DNA of 64,000 nucleotides, taken from the NCBI RefSeq assembly GCF_910592395.1, contig NC_088322.1:124001-188000 (forward strand), written 5' to 3'. Below the pieces are notes generated by a model, which saw only the letters and a list, made by a program, of their open reading frames with translations, was not told the origin of the DNA and made no database searches. Of the stretch, positions 20,806 through 30,029 are shown piece by piece. Position 1 is the first letter of the stretch. Each line of letters opens with the position of its first letter. The DNA comes from Lineus longissimus. Taxonomy: Eukaryota > Nemertea > Pilidiophora > Heteronemertea > Lineidae. A program made the position numbers and the translations under genes.

Positions 20806-23800
20806 ATGAATGAACAAAAAAACACACAAGTCGTCGTCTCATCGTGGGCAACAGTTGTAGTGGTGGTGGTGGTGGTACTATTATGCTGTTTTCCTTTATC
20901 GTGTTTAGCGGGAGATGGCACGTACACGTCACAGTACAATTTACGCAAGCTTACCGATGTACTATCCACTCAACTGAAAGCGTCCGGAAATGCATCTAGT
21001 TCGACGAAAGTGGGCGATAACTTATTTCGACTGATCACGGGAGACGAATATGTCGTGGATCCGACGGCCTCCGACAATCGGGTTTTGGAAATCAAAGTGG
21101 AAGATTCAAATTATCGCACGGCACAGGCGTTTTACGACGACGCATCCGGTTTAAAACTTTGTGACGCTGTTCCAGACACAGAGACGACATTCGACGCACT
21201 TACCATTGGTGGTGGCGCTCCCAGTGACGGAGGAAAACCTTCTGTTACCGGTGCAGCTCACAAAGTTTATACGATCAGAATTACACAGCAACAAGTGAAA
21301 ACACAAATTTTCCCCTCGAGTAGCACGATACCTGCCGCGTACAAAAAGATGTCGATATGCGGCAAGGTGAAACACGCTAAACACTATGATGTGAACGATA
21401 AATCTCGAACCAGACCGTTTCCACTGTTCACCATACTATTCAAGAATGCGGATCAATTGCGCACAATTCACGATCCGAGAAATGCAAAAGTTTGCGAAAA
21501 ACAGAAACATCGATACATACACATGGATCACTTTGCCGACGTCAGCGAACACATAAATGGACCCAGAGGACAGCCGGGCACCACAAAGACGTCGATGACT
21601 ACCGGTATGTTGAAAGTGTTTACTCCCAATCAGCGCGTGTTCAAAGCCGACAAGATTTTCGCTTGTAGGTCCCTGTATTACCACGTGGCCTTTCGATGTA
21701 ACGACAATGTTTGGACTCCCACGCTGACTTGGCTGCCTGTGCTCGAGCATGGAGTCACTGCGGAAGAGTGTAAGCGGTGGATGACAGAGAAGAAGTGCAC
21801 TGTGTTTAACACGACTTCAACTCTGGACGGCATGAATCACACGGTAACATTGAACATGGACCGAGTTTCGACCAACCAGTATAGAACCAACGTCACTGAC
21901 AATACGGTCCGGGGCATTTTCGACGATTATGTCAAGGGACCTTTGCTGGGTACATGTCTGAACAGAGGAGCCGGTCATCTCTACGTTCGTTCGTGTATAC
22001 TAGACACCAATGTGCCAGTCACATATTCGTTCCCGTACCAGGCCACGGAGGGTGGAAAACGTCTGTCGACGCCGTTCGGTACAGTGAAAATGTCTCAGAT
22101 GGGACAAATAGGAAACTCAGAGGTCATTGATGCCATGTCAGATGAGCCCGTGCACGGAGTGACCGCCGATGGCGAGTACGGATGGTCTCACGTGAGAAAT
22201 GTCGATCACCCCGCCGTGACGTTCATGTGGCCTGTGGCCGAAAGTATTTTGCACACGATCGAAGCCAAACAAACGATCTGTCCATATACGCCGCTGATGG
22301 AAATACCGGTCACGGCTAAAATTGTCGAAGGGTTGCGTCACACAGACATGACGTTGGGTAGGAACGTCGAGAAAGTCATCGATAAAATTGTCACCTTCGT
22401 AGAGAACACTGCCGATCTTTTGAGCACGCCTCACAAGTTCAAGGCGTACAACACGCAAAGAGTAGACGCCGACCACGTTACTAGAATGGGTCTGAATCCG
22501 ACAACCGAAGATGGCGTGTCCAAGTGCATGTGGATTCCGAGCGAAGTGTTCCAGACTTACATGGTGGACGGCACGGTGTTGTTGCAATTCGTGGACAGAA
22601 GTCAGATGGGTAAGACCGAACGATACGTGGAACGGTGGAACAGAAACAAGTTGAAATATTCGGTCAAGGAGTCGTTGAGGTCCAGGATTGACAGGGACAC
22701 CACGACCGAGCGAGAAAATGTTGGTATGTTTGGCATCAATCGTGAACTCGTCGGTACACCTACAGATCTAGAAGAGGCGGTGTGCACCGGATTGGAAAGA
22801 AATTACATCGACGCCTATCAACACGAGTGGCAATGCGTGCACGGTGTCGTTACACTGGTGGAAATCGGCACCGACGTAGCCGCCGTAGAAGAGACGGTGA
22901 GACCACCAAATCCTGTGGCACCAACCGAGACGTCAGCCACTAATGTGGAAAGTGGTGAGTTTATATCTTTCGATATTCCAAACAACGATGCAGACATCAA
23001 GCAGGTGCTGGAAGTAATTTCGCACAATTTCGCCAAACTGCACAATAGCGCCATCCGCGATGGTATGAGAGTGGACTTGTTGACGAAGAGAATGGCCGAG
23101 TTGGAGCCAAAACTGATTGCCGACGTACTGTTCCCTGAAGGAGATGTTGACATCACGATGGCTGGTGACCTGTGGTCGGTGCATAGATGTGACTGGGTAC
23201 TGTGGTCCGACATGAGACCGATCCCATCGTTGAAATTAAATTATCCTGACATGCCAATACCGACCATCTACAAGAACCTGGATGCGGATCTTCAACACAA
23301 TGTACCTCACCTGTCTGATTTGTGTTACGTTTCACCAATTGTTAAAGTGATGTCGAAAGAGTTGGGTGTCACCTACATGCAGGTTCTAGACGGTGGCAAA
23401 ACGTTGAGCACAAGTCTTGATCAGATAACACCGTGTAATCGAGTCGAGGGACGACTGCATTTCAACGTGGGCAATCAAGTGCTTACGTTCTCGGGCAAGA
23501 CTGGGGAATTCCACCATGCCGAGGAACGTAAGACAAGTCCCATGTCGCCGGAGTACAACATTTTCCATGAGGGTAAGAGTGATCCGCTGACGAAAAATAT
23601 TAACTCGGGTGGTACGCACATAACCAATATGATATCGGGAGGAACAGGCACCATTAACAATAACCGCTTAGCTACCGACAACGACTACGTACCAAAACCG
23701 GACGAGAACATACAGTCGACCGGTTATCATTCTGGTGTAGACAAGGGAATTCGTCACCATCTGATGGAGGTATCTTTCGGTCAGAGCACGGCGCCGAAAG

Positions 23801-24498
23801 CTCCGAGTACGTTTTTGAGTACGCTTGATGCCAACACCATCAACGCACTTAACTTGGAGCGTTTCAGACGACAAGAACGCGATGCCATCCCGCACCACTT
23901 CTGGCCTTTTTCGACGCATAACTTACCTGACGAAATTAGCAACACTGATCAGAACGGCGAAAACGATCAGAGAAAATCTATACTGTACAATCGTTACAGG
24001 TTGAATAAGAGACCAGACGATAAGGATGTCATCGATAGTAGACGTAAGCGATCGCTCACAGGCACTAGCGCGTATGGAAGCGTGGGCAACGTGCACATCG
24101 ATGGTGACACTAACAACGATCAGAAGAAAAGGCCCGTGCGACGAAGCAACGTAAACCAAGACTGTAGCGAAAACAGGATGGATAATATCAGGTTGCACAT
24201 CAACTCGTTCATCGAAAAGTACGGACTCGTCATGTCTACGATGGGCAACATACTGAGCATCGTCTTGATACCACTAATGTTTTACAGTGTGGTGCAACTG
24301 GTGGCGATCGAGAAAGGCAACAGAAAGAATACGGTCAGTGTACACGGCAGCACGGTTCTGGATCACAATATTCCGTACGCGAAGAACGCCGTCATAGGAA
24401 CGTACGGTATTAATCAACACGATGCCAACATGAAAGACCACGAATTACAAGATAGGAAAACGAAGATTTTGTACCTTACCGAACCCACCCAGCATTAG
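20806..24498 (+). CDS. Type I membrane glycoprotein candidate, 1,230 residues
   Basis: The frame has an earlier ATG at 20734, but it lies too close to the TATA box; from 20806 the protein starts with a textbook signal peptide (a polar start, a run of Val/Leu, then a small-residue cut region before DGTYTS). The ectodomain of over 1,100 residues is Cys-containing and has many possible N-glycosylation sites. A furin-type site (SRRKR) lies near residues 1078-1082, with a second basic cluster (KKRPVRR) soon after. A hydrophobic segment near 1142-1164 is followed by a hydrophilic tail of about 65 residues. This is the architecture of a cleaved virion surface protein. The gene is convergent with the fusion-protein-like gene at 24584. 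I do not claim a named homologue; a per os infectivity factor is possible but not shown. Confidence 0.85.
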   Translation: MNEQKNTQVVVSSWATVVVVVVVVLLCCFPLSCLAGDGTYTSQYNLRKLTDVLSTQLKASGNASSSTKVGDNLFRLITGDEYVVDPTASDNRVLEIKVEDSNYRTAQAFYDDASGLKLCDAVPDTETTFDALTIGGGAPSDGGKPSVTGAAHKVYTIRITQQQVKTQIFPSSSTIPAAYKKMSICGKVKHAKHYDVNDKSRTRPFPLFTILFKNADQLRTIHDPRNAKVCEKQKHRYIHMDHFADVSEHINGPRGQPGTTKTSMTTGMLKVFTPNQRVFKADKIFACRSLYYHVAFRCNDNVWTPTLTWLPVLEHGVTAEECKRWMTEKKCTVFNTTSTLDGMNHTVTLNMDRVSTNQYRTNVTDNTVRGIFDDYVKGPLLGTCLNRGAGHLYVRSCILDTNVPVTYSFPYQATEGGKRLSTPFGTVKMSQMGQIGNSEVIDAMSDEPVHGVTADGEYGWSHVRNVDHPAVTFMWPVAESILHTIEAKQTICPYTPLMEIPVTAKIVEGLRHTDMTLGRNVEKVIDKIVTFVENTADLLSTPHKFKAYNTQRVDADHVTRMGLNPTTEDGVSKCMWIPSEVFQTYMVDGTVLLQFVDRSQMGKTERYVERWNRNKLKYSVKESLRSRIDRDTTTERENVGMFGINRELVGTPTDLEEAVCTGLERNYIDAYQHEWQCVHGVVTLVEIGTDVAAVEETVRPPNPVAPTETSATNVESGEFISFDIPNNDADIKQVLEVISHNFAKLHNSAIRDGMRVDLLTKRMAELEPKLIADVLFPEGDVDITMAGDLWSVHRCDWVLWSDMRPIPSLKLNYPDMPIPTIYKNLDADLQHNVPHLSDLCYVSPIVKVMSKELGVTYMQVLDGGKTLSTSLDQITPCNRVEGRLHFNVGNQVLTFSGKTGEFHHAEERKTSPMSPEYNIFHEGKSDPLTKNINSGGTHITNMISGGTGTINNNRLATDNDYVPKPDENIQSTGYHSGVDKGIRHHLMEVSFGQSTAPKAPSTFLSTLDANTINALNLERFRRQERDAIPHHFWPFSTHNLPDEISNTDQNGENDQRKSILYNRYRLNKRPDDKDVIDSRRKRSLTGTSAYGSVGNVHIDGDTNNDQKKRPVRRSNVNQDCSENRMDNIRLHINSFIEKYGLVMSTMGNILSIVLIPLMFYSVVQLVAIEKGNRKNTVSVHGSTVLDHNIPYAKNAVIGTYGINQHDANMKDHELQDRKTKILYLTEPTQH

Positions 24499-24583
24499 GA
24501 AATGGGAAATGTCTGTATACACCCTAAACAAAACAAAAACAAACAAATGTTATAAAACAAAAAAAACGTACACAAAAATGTAG

Positions 24584-26710
24584 TTATATCTTCTTTTTAA
24601 TCAACACGAATATGCCGCATATTAAAGAGGCAACTCCAATTATCATGCCTATAGACACACAGCCCAGGACACTCTTTGCGTCGAGGGTATCTGTAAAGTT
24701 CGTCACAGTGTTTGCCATATCATCTATCTTACTATTAGCCAAATCACTCCAATCACCAGCCACTTTGATCAATTTGCCCGCCGCCGTGTAGAATAGCGTT
24801 GTGTGCTCCTTCTGGGCGTGAAATGTTCGTTTGAAATCTGCATCGATTTTATTTTCCGCTTCAATCACATCTGGTAGATTGCTATGAATGATGTTAAAGT
24901 GAGTATAATTTAGTGCCGGTCGACTGTTGATTCTAGTCACGTCGGCTGCAAACTTGGCAGCGAGTTCCTTGGGAAAGTGGGTGTTGATGCTAGGCAAGTT
25001 AAACATGTACCGATAGGTAATATCGGGAAACATTTCATCTTTCGGTACTCGACAATCGGTTAGTTTCATCTCGAGGAATATTGATTTGCCGGTCAATGAA
25101 CAAAAACACGGCACGTCGATAACACACAGTGTGCAGCTGTGAATCGTACGTACTTTGTGCGAACTTCCCGCCCGGGGACAATTCACTTTCCAATCGTCGT
25201 CCTCGTTGTGATCTCCACCGATGATCAGATAGTTGCCACGCGACAATGCAACTGCCTTATAGGGATCCGGTGGGCGATCAATGTATTTTATCGTGCACAT
25301 TTTCAGAATCCGTGTCGCATCGTTGTAGAACAGAGCAGCGGCACAACTTATGATGTCCGATGTCTGTCGCTGCATGGAAACCTGGGAGTTGCACGTTTTT
25401 AACTGTTCTCCACGACACGTTTCGTAAAACGTGGCGTCCAACTCTGCGTAAAAGTCTATGTGCGGTGTGACAGCAAAGTAGTCCGGCAGGTCGGTTATCA
25501 ACGTCCTGCCATGGTGGTCATGTTGTCTGTACACAGGAAAACTGCCTATTCGGTATACCGTCAACGGGCCGCCTGTGTGTTGGATGGGGATCTTGATCAT
25601 GATTATCAACTTGTGACCCTGTCGCGAATAGACCAAGTCTCGCATCGTATAGTAAAAAGATACCTTTTTGTTCGCGATGTCTATCATTCCTTTGTACTTT
25701 TCAACAAGGTCCACACTGAGTTTATCTAGTATACGTTGTATGTCGTCCGGGGTAACCAATAGGTCGGGTAGATACCCGGTGGTAAGCGTTCTAATGGACG
25801 CTGTTAGATCGTCCATGCGCTTGATGATAGCTTCGACACCGGCCGTGTACACTGATTTTTCTAACAACATCTGCGTGAGGTAGTCTAGATATTTGTCCAT
25901 TATTTTCATCTCATTGTCTATGGTCCTCAGCACGCTAGCGTGTTGCTGCTCTTCTTTGATCATGTCGTTACGAAGATTGTTGATGTTGTTCGAATTGTCT
26001 TTTACGCGGATCATTTCGGTGGATAGAGCATTGGCCGACTTTACACGAAAGTTTGACAGATCCTTTTCCGACTTTATGAGTTCTTCTTTATCTTTCTCTA
26101 TTACTTTACCAATTTCGTCCACGTGAGTTTTCATAACGTCGAAGTCATGTTTGTTGGGCAAGTTGAAAAAGTCGGCAAAAGCATTACCCACTGCGCTGAA
26201 TATGCTACGTTTGGTGCGGTGGTGTTTGTTTAGTATCAAGTGACGGGCTGATTGACGATGTCTTTTTAACCACATGATATCGCGTCGTCGTCGTTGTCGT
26301 GTCTGTTGTGATGCTGCTGTATTAAATTCTGGTATCAGTTGTAAGAGTTTATTCAATCTGGTCATGGCGTTTTGCATACGTTCCTGTGCTATGGTATTAA
26401 CGGCAGTGATTACTTTGTTAAATTCCGAGCAACGAAACAGGTGCTGTTTTATATTTTCACACGGCATGTCTTCTATTGTGGGCAACGGGTCTTTAAACAC
26501 TTCCAAATCGATGACAATGGTGGATCTATAGAAACTGGCACCGTTTAACATTTTGCTGTGTTCATGAAATACAACTCCCCAGTTGATTAACGGTATAACT
26601 CCTTCTACCTGTTTGATCGGTTGTAATATTGGAGACGACGATTTTTTACCTTGTACCCCCAGCACAGTGACAATCAAGAGGAATACAGCGAACGACGGCT
26701 TACTGTACAT
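24584..26710 (-). CDS. Class I fusion protein candidate, baculovirus F / errantivirus Env type
   Basis: From ATG 26710 the protein has 708 residues and begins with a classic signal peptide (FAVFLLIVTVLGVQG); an upstream in-frame ATG at 26755 would overlap the preceding gene by 7 bases. A furin site RTKR at 165-168 is followed at once by a hydrophobic stretch SIFSAVGNAFADFF and then a long heptad-type helical region to about residue 290. GYLPDLLVTPDDI near 312-324 matches the conserved Gly-Leu-Pro-Leu-Leu-Thr-Pro stretch of baculovirus F and gypsy-type Env proteins. A Cys-rich region follows, with a membrane anchor near 682-703 and a tail ending KKKI. A second polybasic run (RQRRRR, 138-143) precedes the furin site. 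The family mediates low-pH membrane fusion during entry; that role here is inferred. White spot syndrome virus has no such protein that I know of. Confidence 0.8.
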   Translation of the reverse strand: MYSKPSFAVFLLIVTVLGVQGKKSSSPILQPIKQVEGVIPLINWGVVFHEHSKMLNGASFYRSTIVIDLEVFKDPLPTIEDMPCENIKQHLFRCSEFNKVITAVNTIAQERMQNAMTRLNKLLQLIPEFNTAASQQTRQRRRRDIMWLKRHRQSARHLILNKHHRTKRSIFSAVGNAFADFFNLPNKHDFDVMKTHVDEIGKVIEKDKEELIKSEKDLSNFRVKSANALSTEMIRVKDNSNNINNLRNDMIKEEQQHASVLRTIDNEMKIMDKYLDYLTQMLLEKSVYTAGVEAIIKRMDDLTASIRTLTTGYLPDLLVTPDDIQRILDKLSVDLVEKYKGMIDIANKKVSFYYTMRDLVYSRQGHKLIIMIKIPIQHTGGPLTVYRIGSFPVYRQHDHHGRTLITDLPDYFAVTPHIDFYAELDATFYETCRGEQLKTCNSQVSMQRQTSDIISCAAALFYNDATRILKMCTIKYIDRPPDPYKAVALSRGNYLIIGGDHNEDDDWKVNCPRAGSSHKVRTIHSCTLCVIDVPCFCSLTGKSIFLEMKLTDCRVPKDEMFPDITYRYMFNLPSINTHFPKELAAKFAADVTRINSRPALNYTHFNIIHSNLPDVIEAENKIDADFKRTFHAQKEHTTLFYTAAGKLIKVAGDWSDLANSKIDDMANTVTNFTDTLDAKSVLGCVSIGMIIGVASLICGIFVLIKKKI

Positions 26711-26748
26711 TTGGCATCGTCGTCGCCATTCCCACCGATCCGTGGTGA

Positions 26749-29388
26749 CTACCATATTCGTGAAAAAACTGATCGTGTGCTCGTCGGCGTTTCTGTTCTC
26801 AAACAGAACAAAAGATCATCACTACATTGATACGGTGTGATATCAATGCTACAGTTATGAAATATTGGTTTTAACTGTGCTCGCACTTTAATCAGATGTT
26901 TCTCGGTGCTGGACAAACGTCGATTCAAGTAGTCATGTTGTTGTTGTTGTTGTTGTATTGTTTTACTATCACTACCGTCGCTGCCACTATCATCATCATC
27001 ATCGTCATCATCATCATCATTCTTCTCCATTTTTAAGGATTCATTATGCAAATATACTAATTTCTGAGTAAGAATTCGATCTATAATGTCAGCTCGAAGT
27101 TTCAGGCTTTCCCTGTCACAGAGAACAGAGTGTGGTGATGATGATGATGATGTCCTTTGGAAACCAACCATCAGCGTGAATCTCCTCCCGTACGGAGAAT
27201 AGAGACCGCCTTTACACGTCATCATGAGGCGTCGCAACGCCACAATACCACCAATGTGTTCGACACATGCTCTGAAAGCCACAAGATAGCTGTTCAAGAG
27301 TCCCGATTGATAAAAGTATATCCAGGTGGAGAAAATTTCTGCTGTTGGGGCATACTTTGCATTTAGAGTTACTTTCTGTGTCACTGTGTCGCACAACACC
27401 ACCATTTGTCTATGACAACGATGACTCTCCTCCTCCTCCGAATGGCCCGTGATTGTGTGTTGATATCCACGAACGAAGCGATACATTGCATTTCGAAAAC
27501 GGCGGTCGTGGTTGATATCCACTCCCTTGTCACGCAATACCAACGAAGCCATGTAAGCATCGTCACAGTCGGGTAGTTCGTTTATTCCCGCTAATAAGAT
27601 AGGACAGCCCAGTGTGCGAACAAAACACATTGTCGAATCTGAACTAGTTGCTGTGGTATAGCTGAACAAAGATACTATTTCCATCGCTTCCTCTCCTCTG
27701 GTGTTCTTGTGTATGTCATATTGAGTGATCTGAGATGGTGGTAGTGCCGCTGATGCACAATATACGTCTGATAATATAGCATCGATACTTGACGGGATCG
27801 ATTTGATGTATGGAATAGTGTGTTTGTCGATGTTTGACATTACCATTGCAACAAGTAGTCTGTCGGTTATAGACCCAGTCTTACGTTGTTTGTCGTCGCT
27901 TGTCCTGTTCATATGATCAGTCAGAGTAGGTAGATCGTGTAAAGACAATGGCACGAATTGTCCAGAAACGACTTTCGATTGAAAGATTGGGATTTGTGGG
28001 TCTTGACATGCGATAAACGTATCCCACGGGAGTAGATATTCTACTTGCCCCACGAAGTCTACTCTTGTGTCCTGAGTCAAATGACAGTAGTCTGTTGGAC
28101 TAAGTTTGTCACCGACCAGGTTTTCCAGTATGCATAAGGAAACGTGGAACCACGTTAATTTTTTTTTCCATATATTGCATAGACCAAACATGTGAAGAGT
28201 GTCCATCAGCGTGCCTAGGCTCGGTACCGTAATGTGTAGTTGTCTCGCTTTAACGACACCGCTATGTCCCATGATGGCGAATGTGAGCTGTTCGACGCAA
28301 CTATTTTGTTGGATGTTGTTGGTGTCTCTGTTGTCAAACAATTGCGATATCCTCTCAGTTGTAAGATGTCTCGTAGTGAGATCCGTTATGTATCCACAAA
28401 ACGATTGACTGACATCGCATGAACCTCTCGTAGTAGTATTATCCGTGTCCCACTCGGTCAACAATGGCGATGTCAGTCGTTTGGGATCTATTATATTATT
28501 TTCCATCATCAACATCGTATCGACGGTATCATTCAACCCCGCTGCTGGCGTGGTAGCACCAAATGAAATGTCGTCACTGATGCCGCTGTTGAGACTCGCC
28601 ATGGTAGTTTCTCGCTTCACCTGTTTCTGTTTGAAATCGTTGATGATCAACAGGTATTGTTGATTCGGAATCATGATCTGTATCAATGACGGCAAATCGC
28701 CGAGAAGCGACAGTTTACTCGAATTTGTCAGTAGCTTGGTACACTTGACCACTTCCATCGTATACGTGCCTATGAACTCGATCATTCTCAACGCTCTGAA
28801 CAATTCGTTATAGTCAGAGTTTAGAATACTTATAATGGAGTAGTCGTCGAGTCTGGACAAGAGAAAACCGCAAATGTACATGTTGGCGAATGCACCCGGT
28901 CCGATAAATTGCAATACAGATTGCCCAATGTCGCTGGAACTAAACTCGGTATACTCGCTCCACGTCTGGTCAAATGCGCCCTCTGGTGTGTGATCATTGC
29001 CGTCGTAGTTGTCTCTGAACCACAACAACATGGCCGGAACAAAATCTGTTGTCCTTGAAACTTTCGTTGTGTCACCACCCAGTTCGACTAGTCGATTTTT
29101 TCCATATGCACACTGAGACCTCCTGTCCAGTACGTGTATATCGCATTGTTCAAACCAAGGGACGAGATCCACTTGAAGATAGATGCCAATGTTGTCTATA
29201 GACGGGCACGTGTCCATGTAGCATCGGAGTAGATGCACTATGGAGATGGCATTGTATCGACCGGCGTGCGTATGAAATGGTGAGCTCATACTCGGACAGT
29301 CTCGTCCGTCGTAGTAGTCATGTTCACGGTAGTTGTCTGACCATATTGATTTGTAGCAGTAGTCCACAATGCACGATGTAGAGTTCAT
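26749..29388 (-). CDS. Unknown protein, 879 residues
   Basis: ATG at 29388; a TTG 24 bases upstream is less likely. No signal peptide and no clear membrane segment. The N-terminal 150 residues are rich in Cys, His, Tyr and Asp. Near the C-terminus an Asp run (27000-27020) is followed by a Gln run (26938-26955). The stop overlaps the longer possible start of the fusion-like gene, and the 5' end is separated by about 145 bases from a small ORF upstream, so these genes may be expressed from nearby minus-strand promoters. I do not recognise a family; a cytoplasmic or nuclear protein is likely from composition. Confidence 0.75.
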   Translation of the reverse strand: MNSTSCIVDYCYKSIWSDNYREHDYYDGRDCPSMSSPFHTHAGRYNAISIVHLLRCYMDTCPSIDNIGIYLQVDLVPWFEQCDIHVLDRRSQCAYGKNRLVELGGDTTKVSRTTDFVPAMLLWFRDNYDGNDHTPEGAFDQTWSEYTEFSSSDIGQSVLQFIGPGAFANMYICGFLLSRLDDYSIISILNSDYNELFRALRMIEFIGTYTMEVVKCTKLLTNSSKLSLLGDLPSLIQIMIPNQQYLLIINDFKQKQVKRETTMASLNSGISDDISFGATTPAAGLNDTVDTMLMMENNIIDPKRLTSPLLTEWDTDNTTTRGSCDVSQSFCGYITDLTTRHLTTERISQLFDNRDTNNIQQNSCVEQLTFAIMGHSGVVKARQLHITVPSLGTLMDTLHMFGLCNIWKKKLTWFHVSLCILENLVGDKLSPTDYCHLTQDTRVDFVGQVEYLLPWDTFIACQDPQIPIFQSKVVSGQFVPLSLHDLPTLTDHMNRTSDDKQRKTGSITDRLLVAMVMSNIDKHTIPYIKSIPSSIDAILSDVYCASAALPPSQITQYDIHKNTRGEEAMEIVSLFSYTTATSSDSTMCFVRTLGCPILLAGINELPDCDDAYMASLVLRDKGVDINHDRRFRNAMYRFVRGYQHTITGHSEEEESHRCHRQMVVLCDTVTQKVTLNAKYAPTAEIFSTWIYFYQSGLLNSYLVAFRACVEHIGGIVALRRLMMTCKGGLYSPYGRRFTLMVGFQRTSSSSSPHSVLCDRESLKLRADIIDRILTQKLVYLHNESLKMEKNDDDDDDDDDDSGSDGSDSKTIQQQQQQHDYLNRRLSSTEKHLIKVRAQLKPIFHNCSIDITPYQCSDDLLFCLRTETPTSTRSVFSRIW

Positions 29389-29533
29389 GATGAAGACGGC
29401 TAGGTCACGCAAGACTCTAACCAGATTTGCATTGATCTCTGCCTCTAGAAAGAATCTAGAATCGAATAAATTACGATTAGTCGCTCCTTTGTATTTGAAG
29501 CCTAAGACATGTTCTTGAATGTAAGTGGAGATT

Positions 29534-29803
29534 TTATGTACAGTGTCGAATTATTTTTTTGTTCATCCAATCATTGGTAACCAATTTTGGATTAAGATGA
29601 TGACATCCATGTTTTTTTGTTTTGTTTTTTTTTTCAATGAATTTGACGAGATTCTGGAGATCGTCTAGAAACGATATCAGAGCTTTATCAACTGGCGAAT
29701 TGTTGTTGTACTCCTCACCAGGCAACAATGGCGATTGTTGTATGAGGTGATCCGTGTTCAACCAGTTACAAAAGGCACGTTTTAACAATGTTTTCGTATC
29801 CAT
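29534..29803 (-). CDS. Small basic protein, 89 residues (possible gene)
   Basis: ATG at 29803, stop at 29534. The product is basic, with a Lys-rich middle (EKKNKTKKHG) and no membrane segment. It does not lie opposite another long frame, which argues against its being a shadow. A TA-rich block at 29908-29928 sits about 105 bases upstream of the start and could be its promoter. No homologue recognised; it could also be chance. Confidence 0.45.
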   Translation of the reverse strand: MDTKTLLKRAFCNWLNTDHLIQQSPLLPGEEYNNNSPVDKALISFLDDLQNLVKFIEKKNKTKKHGCHHLNPKLVTNDWMNKKIIRHCT

Positions 29804-29907
29804 TTTACAACACGATTTCACTAGGCATGTTGTGAATCGCCGATAATTTTATCTCTGGTGGCAGAAATAGTTGATTTTCAGTCACTTGGTCATAGATGGG
29901 ACACACA

Positions 29908-29928
29908 TATATAGTCATATATATATTA
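29908..29928 (-). promoter_or_regulatory. TATA-like block
   Basis: Alternating TA run (catatatagtcatatatata) in the gap between the small ORF at 29803 and the 3' end of the 2,265-residue gene. Reads as TATA on either strand; only minus-strand genes lie next to it. Confidence 0.4.
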
Positions 29929-30029
29929 TTTCGTACGAAATAGCAGCGCAATATCACACAATTACAACGCACGCAGAATCAGTTTAACTGATTTGCCTCA
30001 TTAGTGACAGCTGTTGGTCGGTGAGTGTT

